Assembly (NCBI RefSeq): GCF_032460525.1
Contig: NZ_CP135963.1
Span: 2,170,001 to 2,234,000 of the forward strand
Direction of reading: 5' to 3'
Length of the DNA: 64,000 nt
Origin: Geodermatophilus sp. DSM 44513
GTDB taxonomy: Bacteria > Actinomycetota > Actinomycetes > Mycobacteriales > Geodermatophilaceae
Below are positions 35,380-47,292 of the stretch, piece by piece. A program made the position numbers and the translations under genes. The notes under the pieces were generated by a model, which worked only from the letters and a program-made list of their open reading frames with translations, had not been told where the DNA came from and did not search any database. The number at the start of each line of letters is the position of its first letter. Position 1 is the stretch's first letter.

Positions 35380-37455
35380 ATGGGCAGGGAGACCGTCGCC
35401 GCACCCGCCCCGCGGCCGGCCGCGCAGGTGCGCAACGTGGCGCTGGTGGGCCACGCGGCCGCGGGGAAGACCACCCTCGCCGAGGCGCTGCTGGTCGCCA
35501 CCGGCGCCCTGGCCCGCGCCGGCCGGGTCGAGGACGGCACCACCTGCCTGGACAGCGAGGAGGTGGAGGTCCGCCAGCAGCGCTCGGTGTCCCTCGGCGT
35601 GGCCACCGTCGAGCACGCCGGGCACCGCATCACGCTGCTGGACACCCCCGGTTCGCCGGACTTCGTCGGCGAGCTGCGGGCCGGGCTGCGGGCGGCCGAC
35701 GCCGCGCTGTTCGTCGTCTCCGCGGTCGCCGGGGTCGACGCCACCACGGTGCAGCTGTGGGAGGAGTGCGCCGCGGTCGGCGTGCCGCGCGCGGTCGTGG
35801 TCACCCAGCTGGACCGCCCGCGCGCGGACGTCGAGGACGCCGTCCGCTCCTGCCGCACGGCGCTCGGCGACGGCGTGGCGCCGCTGCAGCTGGTCCGGCG
35901 CGGCCCGGACGGCGCGGTCACCGGGGTGGTGTCGCTGCTGGAGCCGCACCCGGAGACCGACGACGCAGACGCCGACCGGCTCCGCGCCGAGCTGATCGAG
36001 GGGATCATCGGCGAGAGCGAGGACGAGACCCTCATGGACCGCTATCTTGGCGGCGAGGAGCTCTCCGTCGCCGACCTGGTCGCGGACCTGGAGACCGCGG
36101 TGGCCCGCGGGCACTTCCACCCGGTGCTGTGCGTGGCCCCGCTGACCGGGGTCGGTGTGCCCGAGCTGCTCGACCTGCTGGTCGCGGCCTTCCCGTGCCC
36201 GGTGGAGCACGGCTGCCCGCCGGTCACCCGGCCCGACGGGTCGCCGGCGCCGCCGCTGTCCTGCGACCCCGACGGCCCGCTGGTCGCCGAGGTGGTCAAG
36301 ACGACCACCGACCCCTACGTGGGCCGGGTCTCGCTGGTGCGGGTCTTCTCCGGGACGCTGCGCCCGGACACCCCCGTGCACGTCTCCGGGCACGGCCTGG
36401 CCGACCGCGGGCACCCCGACCACGACACCGACGAGCGGATCGGCGCGGTGTCCTCCCCGCTGGGCCCGGTGCTGCGCCCGGTCGCCGCCTGCCCGGCCGG
36501 GGACGTGTGCGCCGTGGCCCGGCTGACCACCGCCGAGACCGGGGACACCCTGTCCTCGCCGTCGGACCCGCGGCTGGTCCCGCCCTGGGACCTGCCCACC
36601 CCGCAGCTGCCGGTGGCGCTCGAGGCGGCGTCCCGGGCCGACGAGGACCGGCTGGCCACCGCGCTGTCCCGGCTGGTCGCCGAGGACCCCACCGTCCGGC
36701 TGGAGCGCCGGCCGGACACCGGGCAGCTGCTGCTGTGGTGCGTCGGCGACGCGCACGCCGAGGTGCTGCTCGAGCGGCTGCGCACCCGGCACGGCGTCGC
36801 GGTGACCACGGTGCCGGTGCGGGTGCCCCTGGTGGAGACCCTCGCGGGGCCGGCGCGGGTGACCGGCCGGCTGGTCAAGCAGTCCGGCGGGCACGGCCAG
36901 TACGCCGTCGTGGTCGTCGAGGCCGAGCCGGGGGAGCCGGGCTCGGGCATCGCGTTCGACCAGCGCATCGTCGGGGGCACCGTGCCCGGTCAGTACCACG
37001 GCAGCGTGGAGAAGGGCATCCGCGCGCAGGCGGCCCGGGGCGTCACCGGAGACCGGCCCCTGGTCGACGCCCGCTTCACCCTCGTCGACGGCAAGGCGCA
37101 CTCGGTGGACTCCTCCGACGCCGCCTTCCAGGCCGCCGGCGCGCTCGCCGTCCGCGAGGCCGCCGCCGCGGCCGGCACGCGGGTGCTCGAGCCGTGGTGC
37201 GCGGTGGCCGTGGTGGTCCCGGGGGAGTACGTCGGCGCGGTGATGAGCGACCTGTCCGGACGCCGGGCGCGGGTCACCGGCAGCGAGGCCGACCCCGAGC
37301 GGGACCGGACGACGGTGCACGCCGAGGTGCCCGAGGTGGAGCTGCTCGGCTACGCCGGGGCGCTGCGCTCGGTGTCCCACGGCACCGGGTCCTTCACCCG
37401 GCGGCCGCTGGGCCACGAGCCGGCGCCGGCGTCGCTGGCCGCCGTCCCCGCATAG
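35380..37455 (+). CDS. elongation factor G-like translational GTPase (EF-G2 type)
   Basis: A 691-residue protein with the five-domain EF-G layout. G1 is GHAAAGKT (24-31). G3 reads DTPGSPDF (88-95), lacking the catalytic histidine of DTPGH. G4 reads TQLD (142-145) instead of NKxD. The domain IV/V segment keeps SGGHGQYAVV and GEYVGAVMSDLSGRRARVTG. Actinobacterial EF-G-like paralogues are known to have relaxed motifs; the loss of G4 is notable because it sets guanine specificity. It may act on ribosomes under stress or bind nucleotide weakly; unknown. It is distinct from canonical fusA, which sits with rpsL/rpsG elsewhere in these genomes. Confidence 0.88.
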   Translation: MGRETVAAPAPRPAAQVRNVALVGHAAAGKTTLAEALLVATGALARAGRVEDGTTCLDSEEVEVRQQRSVSLGVATVEHAGHRITLLDTPGSPDFVGELRAGLRAADAALFVVSAVAGVDATTVQLWEECAAVGVPRAVVVTQLDRPRADVEDAVRSCRTALGDGVAPLQLVRRGPDGAVTGVVSLLEPHPETDDADADRLRAELIEGIIGESEDETLMDRYLGGEELSVADLVADLETAVARGHFHPVLCVAPLTGVGVPELLDLLVAAFPCPVEHGCPPVTRPDGSPAPPLSCDPDGPLVAEVVKTTTDPYVGRVSLVRVFSGTLRPDTPVHVSGHGLADRGHPDHDTDERIGAVSSPLGPVLRPVAACPAGDVCAVARLTTAETGDTLSSPSDPRLVPPWDLPTPQLPVALEAASRADEDRLATALSRLVAEDPTVRLERRPDTGQLLLWCVGDAHAEVLLERLRTRHGVAVTTVPVRVPLVETLAGPARVTGRLVKQSGGHGQYAVVVVEAEPGEPGSGIAFDQRIVGGTVPGQYHGSVEKGIRAQAARGVTGDRPLVDARFTLVDGKAHSVDSSDAAFQAAGALAVREAAAAAGTRVLEPWCAVAVVVPGEYVGAVMSDLSGRRARVTGSEADPERDRTTVHAEVPEVELLGYAGALRSVSHGTGSFTRRPLGHEPAPASLAAVPA

Positions 37456-37601
37456 CGGCCCGCCGGCCGTGACCACCGGCGAGTGGCTCCTCCGGCCGGC
37501 GTGTCGGGCGACCACCCGCCGATGATCACGGCAGGGGACGGCGGTGGCGCCGGGCCGGGACACTAGCCTCAGGAGGGGTGTCCAGCGGGTGCGGAGGTGT
37601 C

Positions 37602-38261
37602 GTGACGTCGTCCAACGGGCCGTCGGCCGCCGCCTCGGCCCGGCCGGGGGCGGGCGGGGTCCGCGCGTCGGTCACCGCCGACCGCAACGAGTTGCCCGAC
37701 CGGGTCTGGACGCTGCCCAACGCCCTGTCGGTGCTGCGGCTGCTCGGCGTCCCGCTGTTCCTGTGGCTGCTGCTGGGCCCGCAGGCCGACGGCTGGGCCG
37801 TCCTGGTGCTCATGGTCGCCGGAGCCACCGACTGGCTCGACGGCATGCTGGCCCGGGCCTTCGGCCAGTCCAGCCGGCTCGGCGCGCTGCTCGACCCGGC
37901 CGCCGACCGGCTCTACATCGTCGCCACCCTGGTGGCCTTCGTGCTGCGCGACGTCGTCCCGCTGTGGGTGGTCGCCGTCCTGCTCGGCCGCGAGCTGGTG
38001 CTCGGCCTGGCCCTGCTGGCGCTGCGCGCCCACGGGTGGCCGCCGCTGCAGGTGCACTACCTGGGCAAGGCGGCCACCTTCGGCCTGCTCTACGCCTTCC
38101 CGCTGCTGCTGCTGGCCGACGGCGAGGGGCCGGTGGTCGCCGTGGTCGCCCCGGTCGGCTACGCCTTCGCCATCTGGGGCGGGGCGCTCTACGTCCTGGC
38201 CGGCGTCCTGTACGTCGTGCAGGCCGTCGCGATCCTGCGCGCGGAGCGGGCCGGCCGGTGA
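37602..38261 (+). CDS. CDP-alcohol phosphatidyltransferase family protein
   Basis: A 219-residue membrane enzyme with about six helices. The CDP-alcohol motif DGx2ARx8Gx3Dx3D is complete in the stretch DWLDGMLARAF to GALLDPAADR. It transfers a phosphatidyl group from CDP-diacylglycerol to an alcohol (glycerol phosphate, inositol phosphate or similar). GTG 37602 is preceded by GGAGG; GTG 37578 sits 1 nt from its RBS and is less likely. First gene of the conserved actinobacterial block running to gcvP; GTGA overlap with the next gene. Confidence 0.9.
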   Translation: MTSSNGPSAAASARPGAGGVRASVTADRNELPDRVWTLPNALSVLRLLGVPLFLWLLLGPQADGWAVLVLMVAGATDWLDGMLARAFGQSSRLGALLDPAADRLYIVATLVAFVLRDVVPLWVVAVLLGRELVLGLALLALRAHGWPPLQVHYLGKAATFGLLYAFPLLLLADGEGPVVAVVAPVGYAFAIWGGALYVLAGVLYVVQAVAILRAERAGR

Positions 38262-39220
38262 CGACGGTGCCGCGCGGGGGAGGGCCGCGCTCGCTGGGGG
38301 CCTCGCTGCTGGACCAGGTGCTGGCCGAGACCCTCGACCCGGCCTACGCCGCGGCCGCCCGCGACCGGGCGGCGCGCGCCGGGGGCGCGGACCCCGGCCC
38401 GTCCCCGCGGCGCGGCGGGCAGCTCGCCGTCGCCGGCGTGATGGTCCTCGCCGGCCTGCTCGCCGCGGTCACCTACGACCAGGCCGCGGCCGGCGCCCAG
38501 GGCCGCGAGCAGGTGCGCGCGGCCCTCGTCCGGGACATCGAGCAGGATTCCGAGGTCACCGACGGGCTGGTCGCGGACCTCGCGGCGGCCCGCGCGGAGC
38601 TCACCGCCGCCCGGGACGACGCGCTGGCCGCCAGCGCCGTCGGTACGCGGGCGCTGGACCGGCTCGACGCCGCCGAGGCCGCCGCCGGGGTGGTGGCCGT
38701 GTCCGGCCCGGGGCTGCTGGTCACCCTCGCCGACGCCGAGCCCGACGCCGACGCCGACCCGGTCGGGGGGACGGCGGAGCCCGACCCGCGCGGCCTGGTC
38801 CGCGACGGCGACCTGCAACTGGTGGTCAACGCACTGTGGGCCGCCGGGGCCGAGGCGGTCGCCGTCAACGGCCAGCGGCTGGGCCCCACCTCGGCGATCC
38901 GCTTCGCCGGCGAGGCGGTGCTCGTCGACTTCCGGCCGGTCACCAACCCCTACCTGGTCAGCGCGGTCGGCGACCCCGAGACGCTGCGCGAGCGCTTCCT
39001 GACCAGCCCGGAGGTCGGCGCCCTCGCCGCCATCTCGGAGTCCTTCGGACTGCGCTTCGAGTTCGCCCAGGAGGACGAGCTGTCCCTGCCCCCCGCGAGC
39101 CCGCCCGAGCTCCGGACCGCCACGCCGGCGTCCGCGTCACCCTCCGGCGCCGCCGCCCCCGGCGGCCCGGCCCCGGCCGCGACGGCACCCGCCGGCGCCG
39201 TGCCCGCCCCGGGGGGCTGA
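38258..39220 (+). CDS. DUF881 membrane-anchored protein (first copy)
   Basis: A 320-residue protein. One membrane helix (about residues 50-68) is followed by a coiled-coil-like segment (residues 80-130, rich in Ala/Arg/Glu) and the DUF881 domain: GPGLLVTLADA, LVVNALWAAGAEAVAVNGQR, then a C-terminal Pro/Ala tail. DUF881 proteins flank sbp in Actinobacteria and are thought to belong to the envelope or division machinery; biochemical role unknown. Start overlaps the preceding stop as GTGA. Confidence 0.9.
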   Translation: MTTVPRGGGPRSLGASLLDQVLAETLDPAYAAAARDRAARAGGADPGPSPRRGGQLAVAGVMVLAGLLAAVTYDQAAAGAQGREQVRAALVRDIEQDSEVTDGLVADLAAARAELTAARDDALAASAVGTRALDRLDAAEAAAGVVAVSGPGLLVTLADAEPDADADPVGGTAEPDPRGLVRDGDLQLVVNALWAAGAEAVAVNGQRLGPTSAIRFAGEAVLVDFRPVTNPYLVSAVGDPETLRERFLTSPEVGALAAISESFGLRFEFAQEDELSLPPASPPELRTATPASASPSGAAAPGGPAPAATAPAGAVPAPGG

Positions 39221-39223
39221 GCC

Positions 39224-39556
39224 GTGATCCCGATCATCGGTCTGGCCCTGGGCATCGCGCTCGGCCTGCTGCTCGAGCCCACCGTGCCGCTGTGGTTGCA
39301 GCCCTACCTGCCCATCGCCGTCGTCGCCGCCCTCGACGCGGTCTTCGGCGGCTTCCGCGCCCGGCTGGACGGGATCTTCGACGCCAAGGTGTTCGTCATC
39401 TCCTTCGTCTCCAACGTGGTCGTCGCCGCCCTCGTGGTGTTCCTCGGCGACCAGCTGGGTGTCGGCGCGCAGCTGTCCACGGCGGTCGTCGTCGTCCTCG
39501 GCATCCGCATCTTCGGCAACGCCGCGGCCATCCGCCGACACGTGTTCCGGGCGTGA
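39224..39556 (+). CDS. sbp: small basic protein Sbp (DUF1290)
   Basis: A 110-residue protein with three hydrophobic helices. It has the family signature PYLPIAVVAALDAVFGGFRA and ends IRIFGNAAAIRRHVFRA. DUF1290/Sbp sits beside division genes in Firmicutes and between two DUF881 genes in Actinobacteria, exactly as here. Role unknown. GTG 39224 directly follows the previous stop; the 3' end overlaps the second DUF881 gene. Confidence 0.92.
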   Translation: MIPIIGLALGIALGLLLEPTVPLWLQPYLPIAVVAALDAVFGGFRARLDGIFDAKVFVISFVSNVVVAALVVFLGDQLGVGAQLSTAVVVVLGIRIFGNAAAIRRHVFRA

Positions 39557-40413
39557 CCGGGCAGCACCCGGGGCCCGGCGCCGAGCAGCCCGCCGCCGGC
39601 GAGGTCCACCCGGGGGACGACGCGCCGGACCCCTCTGCCGCCGGCACCCCTGCCCCGGACCCCGGCACCCCCGCGGCCGCGGACCCGCCCGCCGCGGAGG
39701 AGCCCCCCGCGCGGCGGCGCCGTCGCCGCGACCCGCTGGCCGCCGCGCTGATCGGCGTCCTCACCCTGCTGCTCGGCTTCGCCTTCGCCGTGCAGGTGCG
39801 CACCACGGGGACCGGCGAGGACTACTCGACGCTGCGGGAGGAGGACCTCGTGCGCATCCTGGACACCCTCGACGCCCGCGAGGACCGGCTGCGGGAGGAG
39901 ATCGCCGACCAGCGGTCCCGGCTGCGCGAGCTGGCCAGCGACGACGGCCGGTCGGAGGCGGCGCTGGCCGAGACGCGGGAGCGGGCCGAGGCGCTGGGCA
40001 TCCTCAACGGCACCGTCGCCGCCCAGGGGCCGGGGCTGGTGATGACCGTCCGCGACCCGGAGGGCCGGGTGCGCGTCGCCGACCTGCTGGACGCCGTCCA
40101 GGAGCTGCGCGGCGCCGGCGCGGAGACGATGCAGATCGACGACGTCCGCGTGGGGGTGTCCACGGCGGTCACCGGCGATCCCGGGCAGCTGCGCGTGGAC
40201 GGCGTCGAGGTGCAGAGCCCCTACGAGTTCCGGGTGATCGGCTCCCCGCAGGACCTGGCGACGGCGATGGCCATCCCGGGCGGCGTCGTCGACCGGATCG
40301 GCCGGCAGGGCGGCAGCGTGGACATCGTGCAGGCCCCGGTCGTCCTCGTGGACGCGTTGCGGCAGCTGGACCGGCCTCAATACGCTGCGCCCGACACCGG
40401 CGACGGCGACTGA
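39553..40413 (+). CDS. DUF881 membrane-anchored protein (second copy)
   Basis: A 286-residue protein. A long Pro/Ala N-terminal cytoplasmic part with an RRRRRR patch precedes a membrane helix (about 65-82), a strongly charged coiled coil (DTLDAREDRLREEIADQRSR) and the DUF881 domain with QGPGLVMTVRDPEGRV and ELRGAGAETMQIDDVRV. It is a paralogue of the gene at 38258 and probably forms a complex with it and Sbp (inference). GTG 39553 overlaps sbp as GTGA. Confidence 0.9.
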   Translation: MTGQHPGPGAEQPAAGEVHPGDDAPDPSAAGTPAPDPGTPAAADPPAAEEPPARRRRRRDPLAAALIGVLTLLLGFAFAVQVRTTGTGEDYSTLREEDLVRILDTLDAREDRLREEIADQRSRLRELASDDGRSEAALAETRERAEALGILNGTVAAQGPGLVMTVRDPEGRVRVADLLDAVQELRGAGAETMQIDDVRVGVSTAVTGDPGQLRVDGVEVQSPYEFRVIGSPQDLATAMAIPGGVVDRIGRQGGSVDIVQAPVVLVDALRQLDRPQYAAPDTGDGD

Positions 40414-40458
40414 CGCCGCACCGGCCGACACCACCCACCCCCCGGGAGACGACGCCGC

Positions 40459-40872
40459 ATGAGCACGCCCGACGACCGCCGCTACACCGAGCAGCACGAG
40501 TGGGCCCTGCTGGTGGGTGAGGGCGCGCAGCCGGGCGGGGGCCCCGTCGTGCGGGTCGGCATCACCGACCACGCCCAGGACGCGCTCGGCGACATCGTCT
40601 TCGTGCAGCTGCCCGAGGTGGGCGCGGAGGTCGCACCCGGCAACCCCATCGGCGAGGTGGAGTCGACCAAGTCGGTGTCCGACGTCTACGCCCCGGTCGC
40701 CGGCGTGGTGGCCGCGGTCAACGAGGCGCTCACCGACGCGCCGGAGACCATCAACGGCGACCCCTACGGCGCCGGCTGGCTGGTCGAGATCACCGTGACC
40801 GGCGACGGTGGCGACCCCACCCAGGACCTGCTGGACGCCGCTGCCTACCAGGCCCTGGTCGACGCCGGCTGA
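40459..40872 (+). CDS. gcvH: glycine cleavage system H protein
   Basis: A 137-residue lipoyl carrier. The lipoylated lysine is K71 in GEVESTKSVSDVYAP, and the N-terminus TEQHEWALL is typical. It shuttles the aminomethyl group between GcvP, GcvT and the lipoamide dehydrogenase. ATG 40459 follows CCGGGAG. It is separated from gcvP by three regulators and a nuclease gene; gcvT is not in the window. Confidence 0.97.
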   Translation: MSTPDDRRYTEQHEWALLVGEGAQPGGGPVVRVGITDHAQDALGDIVFVQLPEVGAEVAPGNPIGEVESTKSVSDVYAPVAGVVAAVNEALTDAPETINGDPYGAGWLVEITVTGDGGDPTQDLLDAAAYQALVDAG

Positions 40873-41147
40873 CCTGCGGCGCGGCGTCCGGCGGGGGCCG
40901 CTGCCGCCTCCTGCGGGGTCACTATGCTCACCCGCCGGGACGCCGCCGAGTCCGCCGGACGACCGCGGAGCCTCACCCTGTACGTCCGGTTGACCCTCGG
41001 GTCGGCCGACTGGTTCCATGACCCACGGCCCGCCGTGCACCGCGCGGCGACCGACCCGCGACGAGCCGTCCGGCCCGCCGTCCGGCGGCCGCCCGCAGCC
41101 GGACCCCCGTCCGCGGCGGGGCCACCCCTGCACCCGAGGAGACAGAC

Positions 41148-41660
41148 GTGCACTGCACTCGTTGTGGCCACAACAACCCCGAGGGCAGTCGCTTCTGCGC
41201 GCAGTGCGGCGCGGCGCTGTCCCAGGAGCGGATCGGCGAGTCCACCAGCGTCATCCCCAAGGTGGGCGGTGAGGACTCCGCGGAGACCCCGGAGGTGACC
41301 GAGGCCGACGCACACGCCGGCGCGGTGGAGTCGCTGCCCGCGGGCTCGGCCCTGCTGGTCGTCAAGCGCGGGCCCAACGCCGGCAGTCGCTTCCTGCTCG
41401 ACCAGGACGTCACCACCGCCGGACGACACCCCGACAGCGACATCTTCCTCGACGACGTCACGGTCAGCCGCCGGCACGTGGAGTTCCACCGCGAGGGCGG
41501 CGGCTACTCGGTGCACGACGTCGGCAGCCTCAACGGCACCTACGTCAACCGCGAGCCGGTCGACGTGGCCACCCTGGCCGGCGGCGACGAGGTGCAGATC
41601 GGCAAGTTCCGCCTCGTCTACCTGACCGGCCCGCGCACCGGCGAGCCCGCCGGCGCGTGA
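41148..41660 (+). CDS. FHA-domain regulator of central metabolism (GarA/OdhI type) with zinc ribbon
   Basis: A 170-residue protein. An N-terminal zinc ribbon (CTRCGHN, then FCAQCG) is followed by an ESTSVIP segment resembling the kinase-phosphorylated threonine motif of OdhI/GarA, then an FHA domain (residues about 75-150) with GRHPDSDI, SRRHVEF and GSLNGTYVN. OdhI/GarA inhibit 2-oxoglutarate dehydrogenase and tune glutamate metabolism; Ser/Thr kinases switch them off. The zinc ribbon is an addition relative to the short mycobacterial GarA. GTG 41148 follows GAGGAG. Confidence 0.85.
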   Translation: MHCTRCGHNNPEGSRFCAQCGAALSQERIGESTSVIPKVGGEDSAETPEVTEADAHAGAVESLPAGSALLVVKRGPNAGSRFLLDQDVTTAGRHPDSDIFLDDVTVSRRHVEFHREGGGYSVHDVGSLNGTYVNREPVDVATLAGGDEVQIGKFRLVYLTGPRTGEPAGA

Positions 41661-41709
41661 GCCGGCGCGCACGGGGGTCAGGGCCGGTGCGGACGGCACG
41701 GACGGCGGC

Positions 41710-42432
41710 GTGAGCGCGGTGCCCTCGCGCACCGACGGGCCCGGGGACCCCGGGGGCCGGCACGCGCCGCGGCTGACCATCGGCGAGGTGCTGACCGTGC
41801 TGCGCGAGGACTTCCCGGACGTGTCGATCAGCAAGATCCGCTACCTGGAGTCCGAGGACCTCGTGCACCCCCAGCGGACGCCGTCGGGGTACCGCAAGTT
41901 CTCCTCCGCGGACGTGGCCCGGCTGCGCTACGTGCTGGCCGCCCAACGCGACCAGTACCTCCCGCTGCGGGTCATCAAGGATCACCTGGCCGCGCTCGAC
42001 CGGGGTGAGCCGCTGCCCGGCGGCACGCCGCCGGCCGCACCGCCGCCGGCCGACGGCGACGCCGGCGCCCTGACCCCCGAGCAGTTCGCCCGGGCGGCGG
42101 GGCTGGAGCCCGGTCAGCTGGCCGACTGCGTGCAGTTCGGGCTGCTCGCCACCGACGCCGACGGCCGGCACCCCGCCGCCGACCTGCCGATCGCCCGGGC
42201 CGCCGCCGGCCTGGCCCGGCACGGCATCGAGCCGCGGCACCTGCGCGTCTACCAGAACGGCGCCGAGCGGGAGGCCGGGCTGGTCGAGCAGCTGGTCGCA
42301 CCGGTGCTGCGGGCCCGCTCGGAGGAGACCCGCAGCCGCGCCGCGGAGAAGCTGCGGGAGCTCAGCACGCTGTCCGCCCAGCTGCACGGCGCGCTGCTGG
42401 AGGCGCGCCTGCGCGACCTCCTGCGCCCCTGA
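41710..42432 (+). CDS. ftsR: MerR-family regulator FtsR
   Basis: A 240-residue protein. The N-terminal MerR winged helix (about 22-90) has LTIGEVLTVLREDFPDVSIS, IRYLESEDLVHPQRTPSGYRKF and ADVARLRYVLAAQRDQYLPL, followed by a helical C-terminal part. The order FHA - this gene - bifunctional nuclease - second MerR is conserved in Actinobacteria, where the orthologue in Corynebacterium (FtsR) activates ftsZ. GTG 41710 was chosen; the leader is flexible. Confidence 0.85.
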   Translation: MSAVPSRTDGPGDPGGRHAPRLTIGEVLTVLREDFPDVSISKIRYLESEDLVHPQRTPSGYRKFSSADVARLRYVLAAQRDQYLPLRVIKDHLAALDRGEPLPGGTPPAAPPPADGDAGALTPEQFARAAGLEPGQLADCVQFGLLATDADGRHPAADLPIARAAAGLARHGIEPRHLRVYQNGAEREAGLVEQLVAPVLRARSEETRSRAAEKLRELSTLSAQLHGALLEARLRDLLRP

Positions 42433-42551
42433 CCGCGGCGTACCGTGGACCCGGTCGGGCCCCGAGTCCACGGCCCCGTCGCCGACCGCGTCCACCAGCC
42501 GCCCGCACCGATCCACCGCCCGTCCCGGGCCGCAGCTGAGGGAGTCCCACC

Positions 42552-43043
42552 GTGCAGGAGCTCAGAGTCGTCGGCGTCCGGGTCGAGCTGCCCGGGAACC
42601 AGCCCATCCTGCTGCTCAAGGAGACCCAGGGGGAGCGGTACCTGCCCATCTGGATCGGCGCCGTCGAGGCGGCGGCCATCGCCTTCGAGCAGCAGGGCGT
42701 GCGCCCCGCCCGGCCGATGACCCACGACCTGCTGCGCGAGGTGGTCACGGCGCTCGGCGCGACCCTGGAGGCGGTCAACATCACCGAGATGCGCGACGGC
42801 ATCTACATCGCCGAGCTGGTGTTCGGCGACGAGCGGGTGGTCAGCGCCCGCCCGTCGGACGCCGTCGCCCTCGCCGTCCGCACCGGGGCGCCGATCTTCG
42901 GCGCCGAGGCCCTGCTCGACGAGGTCGGCATCGAGATCCCCGACGAGCAGGAGGACGAGGTCGAGAAGTTCCGCGAGTTCCTCGACCAGATCTCCCCCGA
43001 GGACTTCGGCGCGGGCTCGGGCTCCGGCGGCAACCCCTCCTGA
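42552..43043 (+). CDS. bifunctional nuclease family protein (DUF151)
   Basis: A 163-residue protein. DUF151 signatures are ILLLKETQGERYLPIWIG, EAAAIAFEQQG, then ARPSDAVALAVRTGAPIF, with an acidic C-terminal tail. The family has both RNase and DNase activity in plant and bacterial members. GTG 42552. Highly conserved location between ftsR and the next merR suggests a housekeeping role. Confidence 0.92.
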   Translation: MQELRVVGVRVELPGNQPILLLKETQGERYLPIWIGAVEAAAIAFEQQGVRPARPMTHDLLREVVTALGATLEAVNITEMRDGIYIAELVFGDERVVSARPSDAVALAVRTGAPIFGAEALLDEVGIEIPDEQEDEVEKFREFLDQISPEDFGAGSGSGGNPS

Positions 43044-43202
43044 CCCGAGCGCCCTCCCGGCCCGGGGCCGGTGGGGCCGCTGTGACGGCGGGTGCGCCCG
43101 GGTCGCGTGGGTCCGCTCCCCGGCGCCTCCGGGTCAAGCCGCCGGCGCAGCACGCCGATACCCCCCCGATGGGGGAGTGCTGCGACACGCCGCCCGCCTC
43201 AG

Positions 43203-43231
43203 TTGACCCACCCCAGGGCCCGGCTTACGGT
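43203..43231 (+). promoter_or_regulatory. sigma-A-like promoter for the second merR gene
   Basis: TTGACC (43203-43208), a 17-bp spacer, and TACGGT (43226-43231). This is the best -35/-10 pair in the 311-bp gap 43044-43354 and leaves a leader of about 115 nt before the GTG at 43355. The rest of the gap shows nothing clear. Confidence 0.55.
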
Positions 43232-43354
43232 CGGCGAACAACAGCGGTGGAAGTCCCGGCACACGACACGGCAGCCCGCCTGCAGTGACCCGAGCTCGGC
43301 GTCCCACCGCGGGGGACCGCGGCGAGTGCTGCGGGAGCAGAGGAGGACGCTGAC

Positions 43355-43927
43355 GTGAGCGACCAGAGCAAGGGCTCCCAGGGTCAGCTCTTCAGCGACG
43401 CTGCCGTGGGCGCGCAGTCCTACGACGAGGTCGACAGCGACCTCGTCGGGTACCGCGGCCCGACGGCGTGTGCCGCTGCCGGCATCACCTACCGTCAACT
43501 GGACTACTGGGCCCGCACCGGCCTGGTCGCCCCCTCCGTGCGCAGCGCCACCGGCTCGGGCACCCAGCGGCTCTACTCCTTCCGCGACATCCTGGTGCTC
43601 AAGGTCGTCAAGCGGCTGCTGGACACCGGCGTCTCGCTGCAGAACATCCGCAAGGCCGTCGACCACCTGCGCAACCGCGGCACCAAGGACCTCGCCAACG
43701 TCACCCTCCTGTCCGACGGCGCCACGGTGTACGAGTGCACCTCCGCCGAGGAGGTCGTCGACCTGCTCGCCGGCGGCCAGGGCGTGTTCGGCATCGCCGT
43801 GTCCGGCGCGCTGCGCGAGCTGACCGGCGAGCTCGCCGAGCTGCCCGCCGAGCGCGTCGACGGCGCCCCGCTGCACGCCACGGACGACGAGCTGTCCCTG
43901 CGCCGCCGCCGCCGCGCGGCTGTGTAG
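43355..43927 (+). CDS. MerR-family regulator (Rv1828-like)
   Basis: A 190-residue protein. The MerR DNA-binding domain (about 32-105) has [43 protein letters not shown] and [12 protein letters not shown], followed by a ligand-like C-terminal domain with [20 protein letters not shown]. The protein corresponds to mycobacterial Rv1828. It is expressed from its own promoter (43203-43231) and may also control gcvP, which starts 218 bp downstream. Confidence 0.88.
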   Translation: MSDQSKGSQGQLFSDAAVGAQSYDEVDSDLVGYRGPTACAAAGITYRQLDYWARTGLVAPSVRSATGSGTQRLYSFRDILVLKVVKRLLDTGVSLQNIRKAVDHLRNRGTKDLANVTLLSDGATVYECTSAEEVVDLLAGGQGVFGIAVSGALRELTGELAELPAERVDGAPLHATDDELSLRRRRRAAV

Positions 43928-44004
43928 CTGGTCGCCCTCCGGGCTCCGACCGCGGCCAAGGTCCATCCCCGGCTCGCGCTGAGCCCATCCGTCGTCCTCC
44001 GCCG

Positions 44005-44021
44005 GGGAGCCTCCGGCTCCC
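44005..44021 (+). terminator. hairpin between merR and gcvP
   Basis: GGGAGCC (44005-44011) pairs with GGCTCCC (44015-44021) across TCC, in the 218-bp gap before gcvP. Likely a terminator for merR or a leader structure for gcvP. No glycine-riboswitch signature was recognised in the gap. Confidence 0.4.
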
Positions 44022-44145
44022 GCGCCGGAAGCCGACCCTCGCAGGCGGCTCCTGTCCCAGCGTCTTCGGCTCTCGTCCCGTCCCTCCTCGCGGGGACCCT
44101 GCGGGCCCCCGGTCGGAGGGACGGAGCGCTGGTACCGTCCGCGTA

Positions 44146-47142
<2,997 letters not shown>

Positions 47143-47171
47143 CGCGGCGGCGCCGCGCCCGCGGCGTCCCG

Positions 47172-47206
47172 GGGACCACCCGGCCGACCCTCGGCCGGGT
47201 GGTCCC
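47172..47206 (+). terminator. perfect 16-bp hairpin after gcvP
   Basis: GGGACCACCCGGCCGA (47172-47187), a 3-nt loop CCC and the exact complement (47191-47206), 30 bp after the gcvP stop and before convergent coaA. No T-tract. Confidence 0.8.
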
Positions 47207-47223
47207 GCATCAGCGCCGTACTA

Positions 47224-47239
47224 CCGTTATCCCGAACAA
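47224..47239. repeat. intergenic motif copy C
   Basis: CCGTTATCCCGAACAA preceded by CTA, between the gcvP terminator and the coaA stop. This copy is between two convergent 3' ends, so it is not in an obvious promoter position. Confidence 0.55.
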
Positions 47240-47292
47240 ACCTCACCGAAACGCCACCAGGGGAACAGCGGTGACCGGGGGAGGGCCCCGGG

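Noticed and set aside
43928..44145. Possible glycine riboswitch before gcvP
   Set aside because: The gap is the right size, but I could not find the conserved aptamer core; only a short GC hairpin is visible. A covariance-model search would decide.
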